Assembly (NCBI RefSeq): GCF_036699995.1
Contig: NZ_CP144906.1
Location: forward strand, 1,798,001 to 1,862,000
Source of the DNA: Clostridium beijerinckii
Lineage (GTDB): Bacteria; Bacillota; Clostridia; Clostridiales; Clostridiaceae
Length of the DNA: 64,000 nucleotides
Direction of reading: 5' to 3'
The translations under genes and the position numbers were made by a program. Of the stretch, positions 1 through 9,774 are shown piece by piece. Numbering within the stretch: position 1 is the stretch's first letter; every line of letters begins with the position of its first letter. The notes under the pieces are model-generated. The model made no database searches, was not told the DNA's origin, and saw only the letters and a list, made by a program, of their open reading frames with translations.

Positions 1-668
1 ATGAAAAATTAGTTAAGCGATATAATATTCATTCTATGGATGATTTATATGCTTTAATTGGTATAGGAGGATTCTCTGTATCTACTCTTATTGCAAGATT
101 GAAGGAAGACAATGGGATAGGTGTAGATAAGGTAAACAAGGAAAAAGAAAATAAGGAAATTTTAAATAAGAATATCGAGGAACAAATTGCAAAAACAGCA
201 AGAAAACCAGAACCTAATGGATATGGAATAACAGTAAAAGGTGAAAGTAATCTTATGGTCAGGTTTGCTAAGTGTTGTAGCCCAGTTCCTGGAGATGAAA
301 TTTTAGGATATATAACTAAAGGTAGAGGAGTATCAGTCCATAGGAGTGATTGCAGTAATTTGCAAAACCTTATAGATACAGACAAAGATAGAGTAGTAGA
401 AGTTAATTGGGGGTCAGCACAAGGTACATCTTATTTTGCGGAAATTCAGGTCGTAGCGGATGATAGAGATGGATTGTTAGCAGATATAATGAGTGTTATA
501 ACAGAGCTTAAACTACAGTTAAGTGCTGTAAATGCGAATTTAGCAAAGCAAGGATCGGCGCTAATTAACGTAAAAATAAAAATTACATCTGTCGATAGTC
601 TAAAGGATTTAATGAAGAGACTTAAGAGATTAAAAGGTGTAACAGATGTATATAGAGTAAATAGTTAG
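1..668 (+). CDS. relA: RelA/SpoT-family (p)ppGpp synthetase/hydrolase, C-terminal part (5' end outside window)
   Basis: Open from base 3 of the window to the stop at 666-668, so 221 C-terminal residues are present and the catalytic HD, synthetase and TGS domains lie upstream. The visible part has the conserved cysteine/zinc-finger-like region (AKCCSPVPGDEILGY followed by HRSDCSN) and a C-terminal ACT domain (from about YFAEIQVVADDRDGLLADI to the end). These regulatory domains bind the stalled ribosome and balance synthesis against hydrolysis of the stringent-response alarmone. dtd starts 29 bp downstream, the usual Firmicute order. Confidence 0.95.
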   Translation, partial: EKLVKRYNIHSMDDLYALIGIGGFSVSTLIARLKEDNGIGVDKVNKEKENKEILNKNIEEQIAKTARKPEPNGYGITVKGESNLMVRFAKCCSPVPGDEILGYITKGRGVSVHRSDCSNLQNLIDTDKDRVVEVNWGSAQGTSYFAEIQVVADDRDGLLADIMSVITELKLQLSAVNANLAKQGSALINVKIKITSVDSLKDLMKRLKRLKGVTDVYRVNS

Positions 669-697
669 AATCTTATATATCAGAAAGGTGAGATAAC

Positions 698-1147
698 ATG
701 AGAGCAGTTGTACAAAGAGTGAGCTCATCTAGCGTTTGTGTTGATGGAGATATAATTGGTGAAATAGGTGTAGGCTTTAATGTATTAATAGGAATATCTA
801 AGGATGATACTTTTGAAGACCTAAAATATATAAAAGATAAGATTATCAATTTGAGAGTGTTTCATGATGAAAATGATAAAATGAATTTGTCACTATTGGA
901 TATTAAAGGTGAGATACTTGTGATATCTCAGTTTACATTGTATGGTGATTGTAGAAAAGGAAGAAGGCCCAATTTTATGGACGCACAAGGTGGAGAAGAG
1001 GCTAAAAAGCTATATGAAGAATTCTTAGATCTTCTTAAGACATCAAACTTAAAAGTTGAATGTGGAGAATTTGGAGCAGACATGAAGGTTAAAATTAATA
1101 ATGATGGGCCTGTTACCATATTATTAGATAGTAAGAGAAATTTTTAG
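698..1147 (+). CDS. dtd: D-aminoacyl-tRNA deacylase
   Basis: 149 residues, full family length, beginning MRAVVQRVSSSSVCVDG as DTD proteins do, with the ISQFTLYGD active-site strand and a C-terminal NDGPVTILLDS segment carrying the conserved Gly-Pro region. It hydrolyses D-amino acids from mischarged tRNA. The ATG is preceded by an AAGGTGAG ribosome binding site. It sits between relA and an MBL-fold hydrolase with short gaps, probably in one operon. The antisense open frame inside it is a shadow. Confidence 0.96.
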   Translation: MRAVVQRVSSSSVCVDGDIIGEIGVGFNVLIGISKDDTFEDLKYIKDKIINLRVFHDENDKMNLSLLDIKGEILVISQFTLYGDCRKGRRPNFMDAQGGEEAKKLYEEFLDLLKTSNLKVECGEFGADMKVKINNDGPVTILLDSKRNF

Positions 1148-1159
1148 GAGGAATTCAGA

Positions 1160-1756
1160 TTGATTATAAAAACATTAATAGCGGGAATGTATGAAGAAAA
1201 TTGTTATTTGATAATGGATGAAGGCACCAAGGAACTTGCAATTATAGATCCAGGTGGGCAACCGAATTTGATAGAAAAAGAGATTAGTAAGTTGGATGGA
1301 AAGCCTAAATTTATTCTTTTGACACATGGACATATGGATCATGTGGGAGGAGTTATTGAATTAATGAATAAACTCAATATTCCTTTTTATATAAATGAAA
1401 ATGAAGAACAATATATGAAAAATGACGAGTTTGTATTTGGATCACTGCCAAAAGCTTCAAAATATTTAAAAGAAGGAGATACAGTATCTTTAGGTAATAA
1501 TATAATAAAAGTTATAGAGACAGCTGGGCATACAGCAGGTGGTATATGCTTCCTAGTAAATGATGAACTGTTTACAGGAGATACTCTTTTCCAAGGATCT
1601 ATTGGAAGAAGTGATTTTCCAGGAGGGAATGGAGCACAGCTTATAAAAAATATAAAGGAAAAGTTATTGCCTTTGGGAGATAGTGTTAAAGTTTATCCTG
1701 GACACGGTCCAGCATCTACAATAGGGTATGAAAAAAGGAATAATCCATTCTTATAA
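1160..1756 (+). CDS. MBL-fold metallo-hydrolase (glyoxalase II-like)
   Basis: 198 residues starting at TTG 1160, supported by AGGAGG a few bases upstream and a gap of only 12 bp from dtd. The metal-binding signature THGHMDHVGG (HxHxDH), the AGHTAGG histidine, FTGDTLFQGSIGRSD and the terminal PGHGPAST histidine are all present, so two metal sites should form. The protein is a short hydroxyacylglutathione-hydrolase-like member without the C-terminal glyoxalase II substrate domain. The true substrate is not visible; in clostridia this gene regularly follows dtd. Confidence 0.9.
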   Translation: MIIKTLIAGMYEENCYLIMDEGTKELAIIDPGGQPNLIEKEISKLDGKPKFILLTHGHMDHVGGVIELMNKLNIPFYINENEEQYMKNDEFVFGSLPKASKYLKEGDTVSLGNNIIKVIETAGHTAGGICFLVNDELFTGDTLFQGSIGRSDFPGGNGAQLIKNIKEKLLPLGDSVKVYPGHGPASTIGYEKRNNPFL

Positions 1757-1760
1757 AAAT

Positions 1761-1792
1761 AAAAATGTGCATTAATTTGCACATTTTTAAGG
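1761..1792 (+). terminator. Terminator-like hairpin between the MBL hydrolase gene and hemZ
   Basis: Perfect 11-bp stem 1761-1771 with 1778-1788 (AAAAATGTGCA/TGCACATTTTT) and a 6-base loop. The 3' arm ends in a T run just before the hemZ ribosome binding site. It probably reduces read-through into hemZ, although no separate promoter is obvious in the short gap. Confidence 0.7.
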
Positions 1793-1801
1793 GGAGAAAC
1801 G

Positions 1802-3229
1802 ATGGAAGTTAAAGTTAGTTTAAATGATTTTAAATTTAGATACGAAGTATACCAATTATTTAATGTATATTACTCAATGAGAGAAATTAAATTTGTGAGT
1901 GCAGAAGATGCAGATTATATGGTTTATATTGATGAAAAAACCTTAAGGTTTGAATATAATAATTATTATGTAGAAGAATCTTTAGGAGAAGATATTAAAA
2001 ATTCTCTTAGAAGATTTCTTTTTCTGTGCTTGAGAAATGTAACTCATGACATTTATCCTTGGGGAATATTAATTGGAATCAGACCATCTAAAATAGCATT
2101 AAAATTGCTTGAAGAAGGCAATACTGAAGATGAAGTGATAGAAATATTTAAAGAAAAATACTTGGCTCATGAGGATAAAGCTAGACTTTGTATAGATGTG
2201 GCAAAAGCTGAGAAGAAAATAGTTAATAAGGATAAAAATACTATAGCTATATATATAGGCATGGCATTTTGTCCAACAAAATGTTTATATTGCTCATTCA
2301 CTTCGAATCCTATAGGTGTTTATAAAAAGATGGTAACGCCATATATAGAGGCACTTATTAAAGAGATAAAAGGTATGAGTTCATATGTGAAGGAAAGAAA
2401 ACTTAATATCGAATCAGTATATTTTGGTGGCGGTACTCCAACATCAGTAAGTGATGAAGAGTTTAATATAATTATGAAAGAAATTTATAATTGTTTTATT
2501 AAGGATGATAATATAAAAGAGTTTACAGTTGAATGCGGAAGACCAGATACGCTGACTAGAAATAAACTTCAGACAATGAAAGAGTATGGAGTAGACAGAA
2601 TAAGTATTAATCCCCAAACAATGAATGATAAAACTTTAAATTTAATTGGGAGAACTCATTCTTCAGCAGATATAAAAGAAAAATTTAAAATGGCAAGAGA
2701 ACTTGGATTTGATGATATTAATATGGATATAATAATAGGACTTCCAGGTGAGACTCATGAGGATGTTATTCATACTAAGAATGAGTTAATAAAACTAAGA
2801 CCTGATAGCATTACAGTTCATGGCCTAGCGCTTAAAAGAGGGTCTAGAATGTATGAAGAATTTATTTTAAAAAAAGGAATACAAATTACGTCTCAAGATG
2901 AAATTATAAAAATGTATGAAGAAAGTAGGAATCTGGCAGAAAATTTAGGTATTTCACCATATTATATGTATAGGCAAAAAAATATGGTTGGAAATATGGA
3001 GAATTTAGGTTATGCTAAAGAAGGCAAAGAATGTATATACAATATTCAAATGATTGAGGAAAAACAAACAGTAATTGCACTGGGAGCAGCAGCTGTAAGT
3101 AAAGTGATATTTTTAGAGGAAGATAGACTTGAGAGATTTCCAAATTTAAAAGATCTTCATGAATATGTATCTAGAATTGATGAAATGATCGAGAAAAAGA
3201 AAGCGTTGCTTGATACATTGTATACATAA
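1802..3229 (+). CDS. hemZ: Coproporphyrinogen dehydrogenase HemZ-like radical SAM protein
   Basis: 475 residues. The radical-SAM iron-sulfur motif CPTKCLYC (CxxxCxxC) lies near residues 158-165, followed by YFGGGTPTS, FTVECGRPD and MDIIIGLPGE as in the HemN/HemZ/HemW superfamily. The roughly 150-residue N-terminal extension before the cluster motif is typical of Firmicute HemZ. The predicted role is an oxygen-independent step of porphyrin synthesis, but many clostridia carrying this gene lack complete haem pathways, so the substrate is inferred from family name only. RBS AAGGGGAG precedes the ATG. Confidence 0.88.
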   Translation: MEVKVSLNDFKFRYEVYQLFNVYYSMREIKFVSAEDADYMVYIDEKTLRFEYNNYYVEESLGEDIKNSLRRFLFLCLRNVTHDIYPWGILIGIRPSKIALKLLEEGNTEDEVIEIFKEKYLAHEDKARLCIDVAKAEKKIVNKDKNTIAIYIGMAFCPTKCLYCSFTSNPIGVYKKMVTPYIEALIKEIKGMSSYVKERKLNIESVYFGGGTPTSVSDEEFNIIMKEIYNCFIKDDNIKEFTVECGRPDTLTRNKLQTMKEYGVDRISINPQTMNDKTLNLIGRTHSSADIKEKFKMARELGFDDINMDIIIGLPGETHEDVIHTKNELIKLRPDSITVHGLALKRGSRMYEEFILKKGIQITSQDEIIKMYEESRNLAENLGISPYYMYRQKNMVGNMENLGYAKEGKECIYNIQMIEEKQTVIALGAAAVSKVIFLEEDRLERFPNLKDLHEYVSRIDEMIEKKKALLDTLYT

Positions 3230-3288
3230 TTAAATGTAATAAATTAGAATATTGTAAATTTGTTTAGTCAAATAGGAGGAAAAGATCA

Positions 3289-4542
3289 ATGGCGATTGAA
3301 ATGCAAGCACCAAAAGGTACCAAGGATATGTTGCCTGAAGATGCCTATAAGTGGCATTATATAGAAAGTGCCTTTAGAAAGGTTGCTAAAACATATGGAA
3401 TTAGAGAAATTAGAACTCCGATGTTCGAACACACAGAGTTATTTTTAAGAAGTGTTGGAGATACAACAGATATAGTTCAGAAAGAAATGTATACTTTCAA
3501 TGACAAGGGAAATAGAAGTATAACATTGAAACCAGAAGGAACTGCATCAGCAGTAAGGGCGTTTGTGGAAAACAGGTTATTTAACGAAGCTCAGCCAACA
3601 AAATTATACTATATTACACCAGCGTTTAGATATGAAAATGTCCAAAAAGGAAGGCTTAGACAATTTCATCAATGCGGATTAGAAGTGTTTGGTTCAAATG
3701 CAGCTTCGATGGATGCGGAAGTTATAGCAGTTGCTATGGATACATTAAAAGAATTAGGCTTAAAAAGTTTAAGTTTAAATATAAATAATTTAGGCTGCCC
3801 AAGTTGTAGAACTAAATATAATGAAGCGCTTAAGAAATTTTTAGCTGATAATTATGATGGTCTTTGCGATACTTGTAAAGATAGATTTGAAAAAAATCCT
3901 ATGAGAATATTGGATTGCAAAGAGAAGAAATGTCATGAAATTACTAAAAATGCGCCGATAATATTGGATTATGTTTGTGAAGAGTGTAGTACACATTTTA
4001 ATAAAGTTAAAGAATATTTAGATATCTTAGGACTTCCATATACAATAGATCCAGGCATCGTAAGGGGATTAGACTATTACACAAAAACTATATTTGAAAT
4101 TTTAACTTCTGATTTTACTGTATGTGGAGGAGGAAGGTATGATAAGCTTATAGAAGAACTTGGTGGACCAGATATGCCAGCAGTTGGATTTGGTATGGGT
4201 GTTGAAAGATTAATTATGACTTTAGAAAAAGAAAATATAGAAATACCTAAAGAAAATTTATTTGATTTATATATTGGTGCTAGAGGAGAAGCAGAAAGTA
4301 AGTATGCTTTTAAGCTGGCTAGTGATTTAAGGGCTTTAGGTGTGAAGTGTGAGATAAATCACATGGGTAGAAGCGTGAAAGCTGAAATGAAGTATGCAAA
4401 CAAATTAGGAGCAGCATTTACTACTATTTTAGGTGAAGATGAATTAACAAATAAAAAAGTTAATTTGAAAAGAATGAGTGATGGTGAAATTTTTGAAGTT
4501 TCATTAGAAGACTTGATGGAAATAGCTAAAATAGTTAAATAA
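3289..4542 (+). CDS. hisS: Histidyl-tRNA synthetase
   Basis: 417-residue class II synthetase with start [18 protein letters not shown], motif 2 [18 protein letters not shown], the HisA box [15 protein letters not shown], motif 3 [10 protein letters not shown] and a C-terminal anticodon-binding domain. A cysteine-rich insert (CPSC, CDTC, CEEC around residues 165-235) suggests a zinc-binding insertion domain. AGGAGG precedes the ATG. aspS follows after 31 bp, giving the common hisS-aspS pair. No T-box leader is visible upstream. Confidence 0.97.
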   Translation: MAIEMQAPKGTKDMLPEDAYKWHYIESAFRKVAKTYGIREIRTPMFEHTELFLRSVGDTTDIVQKEMYTFNDKGNRSITLKPEGTASAVRAFVENRLFNEAQPTKLYYITPAFRYENVQKGRLRQFHQCGLEVFGSNAASMDAEVIAVAMDTLKELGLKSLSLNINNLGCPSCRTKYNEALKKFLADNYDGLCDTCKDRFEKNPMRILDCKEKKCHEITKNAPIILDYVCEECSTHFNKVKEYLDILGLPYTIDPGIVRGLDYYTKTIFEILTSDFTVCGGGRYDKLIEELGGPDMPAVGFGMGVERLIMTLEKENIEIPKENLFDLYIGARGEAESKYAFKLASDLRALGVKCEINHMGRSVKAEMKYANKLGAAFTTILGEDELTNKKVNLKRMSDGEIFEVSLEDLMEIAKIVK

Positions 4543-4573
4543 GAATAAGTTAAACTAAGGGAGGATTTTAGTA

Positions 4574-6373
4574 ATGGGTGAATCTTTAAATGGATTAAAA
4601 CGTACAATGATGTGCGGTGAACCTAGAGAAGAACATGTAGGTAAAAAAATAACATTAATGGGATGGGTTCAAAGAAACAGAAAGCTTGGAGCACTTGAAT
4701 TTATTGATTTAAGAGATAAAACAGGTATAATGCAAGTTGTATTTGGTGAGGAAATTAATGCAGAAGCTTTTGAAAAGGCAAAAGGAGTAAGATCTGAATA
4801 TTGCGTAGCAGTAACAGGGGAAGTTGTTAAAAGAGAAAGCATTAATGAAAATATGCCAACTGGTTTTGTTGAATTAAAATGTGAATCTATAAAGATACTT
4901 TCAGAATCAGAAACTCCACCAATATATATAAAAGAAGATTTGGATGCAGCTGAAAATATTAGGTTAAAATATAGATATTTAGATTTAAGAAGACCTGATA
5001 TGCACAAAATATTTGAAATTAGAAGTAAAACTACAAAAGCTATACGTGATTATTTAGAAGAAAATAACTTCTTAGATGTAGAAACTCCTATTTTATCAAA
5101 GAGTTCTCCAGAAGGAGCTAGAGATTACTTAGTACCTTCAAGAAATTATCCTGGAATGTTTTATGCACTCCCACAATCACCACAAATATTTAAGCAATTA
5201 TTAATGGTATCTGGATTTGACAGATATTATCAAATAGCTAAATGTTTTAGAGATGAAGATTTAAGAGCAAACAGACAACCAGAATTTACTCAAGTAGATA
5301 TGGAATTAAGTTTTGTAGAACAAGAAGACATAATGGCAGTAAATGAAGGTTTAATTGCTCACGTATTTAAAAAAGTAGCAGGGGTTGATGTGCAGCTTCC
5401 AATTAAGAGAATGACATTTAAAGATGCTATGGAAAAATACGGTTCAGATAAACCAGATTTAAGATTTGGGATGGAAATAACTAATATAACAGAAGATGTT
5501 AAGGATTTAGATTTTGTTGTATTTAAATCAGCAATAGAAGCTGGTGGATCTGTTAGAGCTTTATGTTTAAAAGGTGGAGCAGACCTTGGAAGAAAGCCTT
5601 TAGATAAATTAGGGGAGTTTGTTAAGACTTATAAAGCTAAAGGTCTTGCTTGGATTCAACTTAAAGAAGATGGAGTTAAATCATCAATAGCTAAGTTCTT
5701 AACTGATGATGTAACAAATTCTATAGTAAAAACTATGAGTGCTGAAACTGGAGATGCTATACTTATAGTAGCAGATAAAAATTCAGTGGTATTCCAAAGT
5801 TTAGGCGCGTTAAGATTAGAACTTGCTAAGCAATTTGATTTGATTAAGGATAAGAATGAATTTAATTTCACATGGATTACTGAATTCCCACTATTTGAAT
5901 ATAGTGAAGAAGAAGAAAGATATAAAGCTTGTCACCATCCATTTACTGCACCAATGGATGAGGATTTAGATTTTATCGAATCAGATCCAGGAAATGTACG
6001 TTCTAAGGCTTATGACTTAGTATTAAATGGTGAAGAACTAGGTGGAGGTTCTATAAGAATTCATGATACAGCTCTTCAAGAAAGAATGTTTAGAGCACTT
6101 GGACTAACAGATGAAGTAGTCAATGAAAGATTTGGATACTTATTACAAGCATTTAAATTTGGACCACCACCACATGGCGGTTTAGCATTTGGTCTTGATA
6201 GAATGATTATGTTCTTAGCAGGAACAGAAAATATCAAAGATGTTATTGCATTCCCTAAAAACCAAAATGCATACTGCTACCTAAGTGAAGCACCAAATAT
6301 AGTTGATGAAAAGCAATTAACTGAACTTGGCATAGGAATATTACCAAAAGAAGAAAAAAATGATAAAGAATAG
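4574..6373 (+). CDS. aspS: Aspartyl-tRNA synthetase (bacterial type)
   Basis: 599 residues: N-terminal OB-fold anticodon domain (MGWVQRNRKLGALEFIDLRD), class II motif 2 (CFRDEDLRANRQPEFTQVD), the bacterial GAD insertion domain in the middle, and motif 3 (GLAFGLDRMIMFLAG). Length matches bacterial AspRS. Whether it charges only tRNA-Asp or also tRNA-Asn cannot be decided from sequence alone. Start ATG 4574 follows AGGGAGGA. It is the last gene of the block, with a strong terminator 19 bp after the stop. Confidence 0.97.
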   Translation: MGESLNGLKRTMMCGEPREEHVGKKITLMGWVQRNRKLGALEFIDLRDKTGIMQVVFGEEINAEAFEKAKGVRSEYCVAVTGEVVKRESINENMPTGFVELKCESIKILSESETPPIYIKEDLDAAENIRLKYRYLDLRRPDMHKIFEIRSKTTKAIRDYLEENNFLDVETPILSKSSPEGARDYLVPSRNYPGMFYALPQSPQIFKQLLMVSGFDRYYQIAKCFRDEDLRANRQPEFTQVDMELSFVEQEDIMAVNEGLIAHVFKKVAGVDVQLPIKRMTFKDAMEKYGSDKPDLRFGMEITNITEDVKDLDFVVFKSAIEAGGSVRALCLKGGADLGRKPLDKLGEFVKTYKAKGLAWIQLKEDGVKSSIAKFLTDDVTNSIVKTMSAETGDAILIVADKNSVVFQSLGALRLELAKQFDLIKDKNEFNFTWITEFPLFEYSEEEERYKACHHPFTAPMDEDLDFIESDPGNVRSKAYDLVLNGEELGGGSIRIHDTALQERMFRALGLTDEVVNERFGYLLQAFKFGPPPHGGLAFGLDRMIMFLAGTENIKDVIAFPKNQNAYCYLSEAPNIVDEKQLTELGIGILPKEEKNDKE

Positions 6374-6392
6374 AATTAATTAATTAATTATA

Positions 6393-6430
6393 AAAGACTC
6401 TTATACGAATGAAAGTATAAGAGTCTTTAT
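6393..6430 (+). terminator. Rho-independent terminator after aspS
   Basis: 14-bp perfect stem 6393-6406 with 6415-6428 (AAAGACTCTTATAC/GTATAAGAGTCTTT) and an 8-base loop, ending in TTTATTT. It ends the transcript running from relA or hemZ. Confidence 0.9.
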
Positions 6431-6511
6431 TTAAGTTTATATTATTATATAGGGTTAATTTATATAGATAAGACTTTTAATTATCTTGTTTTAATTTACA
6501 ATTGGTTATCA

Positions 6512-7219
6512 TTAGAAGAGTATTGGCGCATTAGTATTTAGTATATCAATAAGCCTTTTGCTTAATAGTGGTTCTTCAACTGCATTATCGCAGGCAAATT
6601 TAAGAGCCTCTAAGCTCATAGAAATATCCTCTTCTATGAATTCTTTTGATTCCCATGATACAGATTCCTTTACAAAATTAAATATGTCACATGGGTTATC
6701 AAAAATTTCTATAAATAGTCTTTGATTAGGATCGTTATTCCAAGTTGCATTAAACTTTTGAGAAAAAGATTTCAATTCTTGGCTTAATGACTCAGAATCA
6801 TATTCCCAAAGATTATTTAAGAAATTATATAAATTTTTCATCGAATTCACAGAAGTTAAATCCACATTTGAATCATTGTATTTCAAAGTCTCATTAATAA
6901 CAGTATCAAAATCTGATACTGGAATAAAGAAACCATCAGATTTACGGTCAAAACAAGTAAAAAAAGATGTTGGCAAGAATACATGTTGTAAAAATCCTAA
7001 TAGGCTATAGCCGCAAGGATAAGCAGCCCAACCACATTGGAGAATATTTTTTTCAAGATCAAAGATTCCAGTATAAATTACTTTTGAGGTGTTAGTTATC
7101 TCTTTATTATCAAAATAGCCCTCCCATAAATTTTCTTCATTTAGGATTTTTTCTTCCCAAAAAGAAAAGTTTCTATAAGGTTTATTTTGAAGAATATTTT
7201 GTTTTATGTTAAATTCCAA
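6512..7219 (-). CDS. Hypothetical protein, unknown function
   Basis: 235 residues from a TTG start at 7219, chosen because GAGAGGAGG lies 9 bases before it. A longer reading from ATG 7267 would place that ribosome binding site inside the gene. The protein is acidic and soluble, with no signal peptide or clear membrane segment. A glycine/aromatic stretch (QCGWAAYPCGYSLLGFLQHV) and a helical C-terminal half stand out. I do not recognise the family. It is separated from rpsD, on the same strand, by 70 bp and could be co-transcribed downstream of it. Confidence 0.75.
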   Translation of the reverse strand: MEFNIKQNILQNKPYRNFSFWEEKILNEENLWEGYFDNKEITNTSKVIYTGIFDLEKNILQCGWAAYPCGYSLLGFLQHVFLPTSFFTCFDRKSDGFFIPVSDFDTVINETLKYNDSNVDLTSVNSMKNLYNFLNNLWEYDSESLSQELKSFSQKFNATWNNDPNQRLFIEIFDNPCDIFNFVKESVSWESKEFIEEDISMSLEALKFACDNAVEEPLLSKRLIDILNTNAPILF

Positions 7220-7289
7220 TGATAAATTCCTCCTCTCGATGTTATCATAATATTTTAAAAAATACATTTTAAATTTATGATTAATTATG

Positions 7290-7886
7290 TTAGAGTTTAG
7301 AATAGAATTCTACAATTAACGAATCATTGATTTCAATAGGAACTTCTTCTCTTAAAGGGTATCTTATAAGAGTTCCTGAAAAATTATCTTGATCTTTGGT
7401 TAGATACGGGTAGGTATTAAGAGTATTAGATAAAAAAGTATCCCTAAACAAGTCGTTGCTTCTGGACTTTTCTTTTAAAGAAATTATATCACCTATATTT
7501 ACTTCAAAAGAAGGAATATCTACCTTTTTATCATTAACTAAAATATGCCCGTGAACTACCATTTGGCGAGCTTGTGCAATAGAAGACGAAAAGCCTAGTC
7601 TGTAAACTAAATTATCTAATCTACATTCTAACCTTTTTATTAGAGCATAACCAGTAGGTTCTTTATCTTTTAACGCTTTTCGTACATAGGAGGCAAATTG
7701 CTTTTCCATTACACCGTAGTATGCTCTGAGTCTTTGCTTTTCAAGTAATTGAAGGCCATAAGCCGAAAGCTTTTTTGCGTTTCTAGCACTGCCATTGTTG
7801 GCCCTTTTCATAGCTTTGGGATGTCCACTAACGTTTAATCCTAAGCGTCTACACAACTTGAATCTAGGTTCTCTCATTCTTGCCAT
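7290..7886 (-). CDS. rpsD: 30S ribosomal protein S4, zinc-free paralogue
   Basis: 198 residues with the S4 N-terminal domain ([18 protein letters not shown]), the S4 RNA-binding domain ([38 protein letters not shown]) and the usual C-terminal basic tail. The N-terminus has a single cysteine, not the CxxC...CxxC zinc-binding set, so this is a C-minus form. ATG 7886 is chosen because the upstream in-frame ATG 7895 abuts the GGAGA ribosome binding site. It is alone rather than in the rpsM-rpsK-rpoA operon, which fits a second S4 copy; clostridia often carry two. Confidence 0.93.
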   Translation of the reverse strand: MARMREPRFKLCRRLGLNVSGHPKAMKRANNGSARNAKKLSAYGLQLLEKQRLRAYYGVMEKQFASYVRKALKDKEPTGYALIKRLECRLDNLVYRLGFSSSIAQARQMVVHGHILVNDKKVDIPSFEVNIGDIISLKEKSRSNDLFRDTFLSNTLNTYPYLTKDQDNFSGTLIRYPLREEVPIEINDSLIVEFYSKL

Positions 7887-8206
7887 AATTATCATCTCCT
7901 ATAAGGTCTTGTTTTGATAAAAGTCAACCTAAAATAATACAACAAATATAATACACGAATAAAAATCATCTTAATGTTTTTCTATTCCAGCGGAATAATA
8001 TTATTTAGAAATATATATTGATGATTTCATAAATTAGTTTGTACAAGATAATTTATTTGACACGTTGTATTTTTTGGTAATTGAGTTTAATTAGTTAAAA
8101 TTATGAAATTAAATTTCTTATTTGTAAATCGCAAAGTAGGGATAATGAGTCATATATGTTATAATTAAGCGGAAAATAAAATGATAAAAAAGTTGGGGGA
8201 AGAAAA
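7887..8206. other. Divergent intergenic region between rpsD and the DUF554 gene
   Basis: 320 bp of AT-rich DNA between divergent genes. On the plus strand an extended -10 box TGTTATAAT lies at 8157-8165, about 40 bp before the DUF554 start. I could not define a confident promoter for rpsD on the minus strand, nor an S4-binding leader structure. Confidence 0.5.
8157..8165 (+). promoter_or_regulatory. Extended -10 promoter element for the DUF554 gene
   Basis: TGTTATAAT, a perfect TATAAT hexamer with a TGn extension; no good -35 is visible at 16-18 bp. The same motif precedes several other genes in this window. Confidence 0.55.
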
Positions 8207-8905
8207 ATGTTAGGAACAATAGTTAATTCGTTAGCAATAATAGGTGGGTGCTTAATAGGGTTAATAGTAAAAGGTGGATTAACCGAGAAGATTAGTAATA
8301 CAATAATGAATGGTTTAGCCTTATGCGTATTATATATAGGTATATCTGGAGCGCTCAAGGGAAAAGATACATTGCAAATAATAATTTGTATTGCACTAGG
8401 TGCTCTTATAGGAGAAATTATAGATATTGATAGAAGATTAAATGATTTAGGAAATATGATTGAGAGAAAAATAAATGGAAAAAGAAAAAATAATTCTAAT
8501 GATAAAATATCCATATCAGAAGGATTTGTTACATCTAGCTTATTATTTTGTGTTGGAGCAATGGCAGTGGTGGGTTCTCTTGAAAGTGGGTTACAAGGAA
8601 ATAACTCAACCCTTTTTGCTAAATCAATACTAGATGGAGTGTCATCAATAATATTTGCATCATCTCTTGGGGTGGGGGTAATGTTATCATCAATCGCAAT
8701 TTTTATATATCAAGGAAGTATCACTTTGCTTGCAGGAGGACTTTCGACAATACTCACTGATAATGTAATTTCTAATATGTCAGCAGTAGGGAGTCTATTA
8801 ATTGTAGGACTTGGTTTTAATATGCTTGGGATAAGTAAAATTAAAGTTGCAAATTTGTTGCCAGGAATATTTTTACCAATTATATTTGGATATTTTTTAA
8901 AATAA
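8207..8905 (+). CDS. DUF554 family membrane protein
   Basis: 232 residues, strongly hydrophobic, with the family start MLGTIVNSLAIIGGCLIGLIVKG, GNMIERK after a loop, and the VGAMAVVGSLESGLQGN motif of DUF554 (YqgA/YdfK-like) proteins. About six membrane segments are expected, with a charged cytoplasmic loop near residues 75-105. The family is annotated as possible transporter, but its substrate is unknown. RBS TGGGGGAAG precedes ATG 8207. Confidence 0.85.
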   Translation: MLGTIVNSLAIIGGCLIGLIVKGGLTEKISNTIMNGLALCVLYIGISGALKGKDTLQIIICIALGALIGEIIDIDRRLNDLGNMIERKINGKRKNNSNDKISISEGFVTSSLLFCVGAMAVVGSLESGLQGNNSTLFAKSILDGVSSIIFASSLGVGVMLSSIAIFIYQGSITLLAGGLSTILTDNVISNMSAVGSLLIVGLGFNMLGISKIKVANLLPGIFLPIIFGYFLK

Positions 8906-8963
8906 GCTGGCTGAATTGTAGTAGAATATAATATTATTACAATTGCTAATTGGAGGATTTAGA

Positions 8964-9569
8964 ATGAAGATATCGGAACTAAAGAGGAAGTCGAAAAAAC
9001 AATTGAAAGGAAAATGGGGAATAGCAATAACAACTTTATTTGTAAGTTTAATAATAATAAGTGGATTTTACGTTACGATGAAGCTGCTTCAACCAGATGG
9101 AGGTCTTCTTCCTAGTATTGGCGAATGCGTTAGTGTTTTTTTAGGTGGAATGGCTACATTAGGGACATGCAAATTTGTATTAAATTTGGCATTTGGTAAT
9201 AATGAGGAAAAGTTTAATGATTTATTTGTAGGAGCTAATATTTACTTTAAAACCTTAGGATTATGGATATTGATCAATTTAAGTGTATCTATTGCAACAT
9301 TGTTTTTGATAATCCCTGGTATTATAGTTTCACTCATGTTTTCACAAGCGTTCTTCATATTGTGTGAAGATAATAATAAGTCTATAATAGAATGTTTAAA
9401 GCAAAGTGTATCAATTATGAAGGGACATAATATTCGTTTATTACTTCTTGAATTAAGTTTTGTTGGGTGGTGGATTATTTCAATTTTGACTTTGGGAATA
9501 GGATTCTTATGGATATATCCATATCAACAAGTAACTCGTGCCAACTTTTATTTAGAGATAAAGAAGTAA
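8964..9569 (+). CDS. DUF975 family integral membrane protein
   Basis: 201 residues. The start at ATG 8964 is set by TTGGAGG 8 bases upstream. The N-terminus MKISELKRKSKKQLKGKWGIAI is diagnostic of DUF975 proteins, followed by about four to five membrane helices and the ending WIYPYQQVTRANFYLEI. Function is unknown; members are often small membrane proteins of spore formers. It lies 58 bp after the DUF554 gene and may share its promoter. Confidence 0.85.
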   Translation: MKISELKRKSKKQLKGKWGIAITTLFVSLIIISGFYVTMKLLQPDGGLLPSIGECVSVFLGGMATLGTCKFVLNLAFGNNEEKFNDLFVGANIYFKTLGLWILINLSVSIATLFLIIPGIIVSLMFSQAFFILCEDNNKSIIECLKQSVSIMKGHNIRLLLLELSFVGWWIISILTLGIGFLWIYPYQQVTRANFYLEIKK

Positions 9570-9774
9570 TTTGTTATTTAAATCACAGTTGAATAACATA
9601 ATAAAATGGTTTTTTGATTGAGAAAACATTGTTGAATAATAAACTTATAAGTGGTGATTTTTTATTTGATGTATAAAATATTAGATAAAAAAATATAGCC
9701 AAAAATTAATATAAGAATTATAATAAATACGTATACTATTATTTATAATAGTTGTAACTTAAGGGGGGCGCAAG

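Noticed and set aside
8101..8514. 137-codon minus-strand frame over the DUF554 gene
   Set aside because: It is the antisense shadow of a strongly supported membrane protein gene and has no ribosome binding site or recognisable product.
9570..9774. Possible T-box or riboswitch leader of hom
   Set aside because: The 205-bp gap has no T-box core, terminator hairpin or known aptamer motif.
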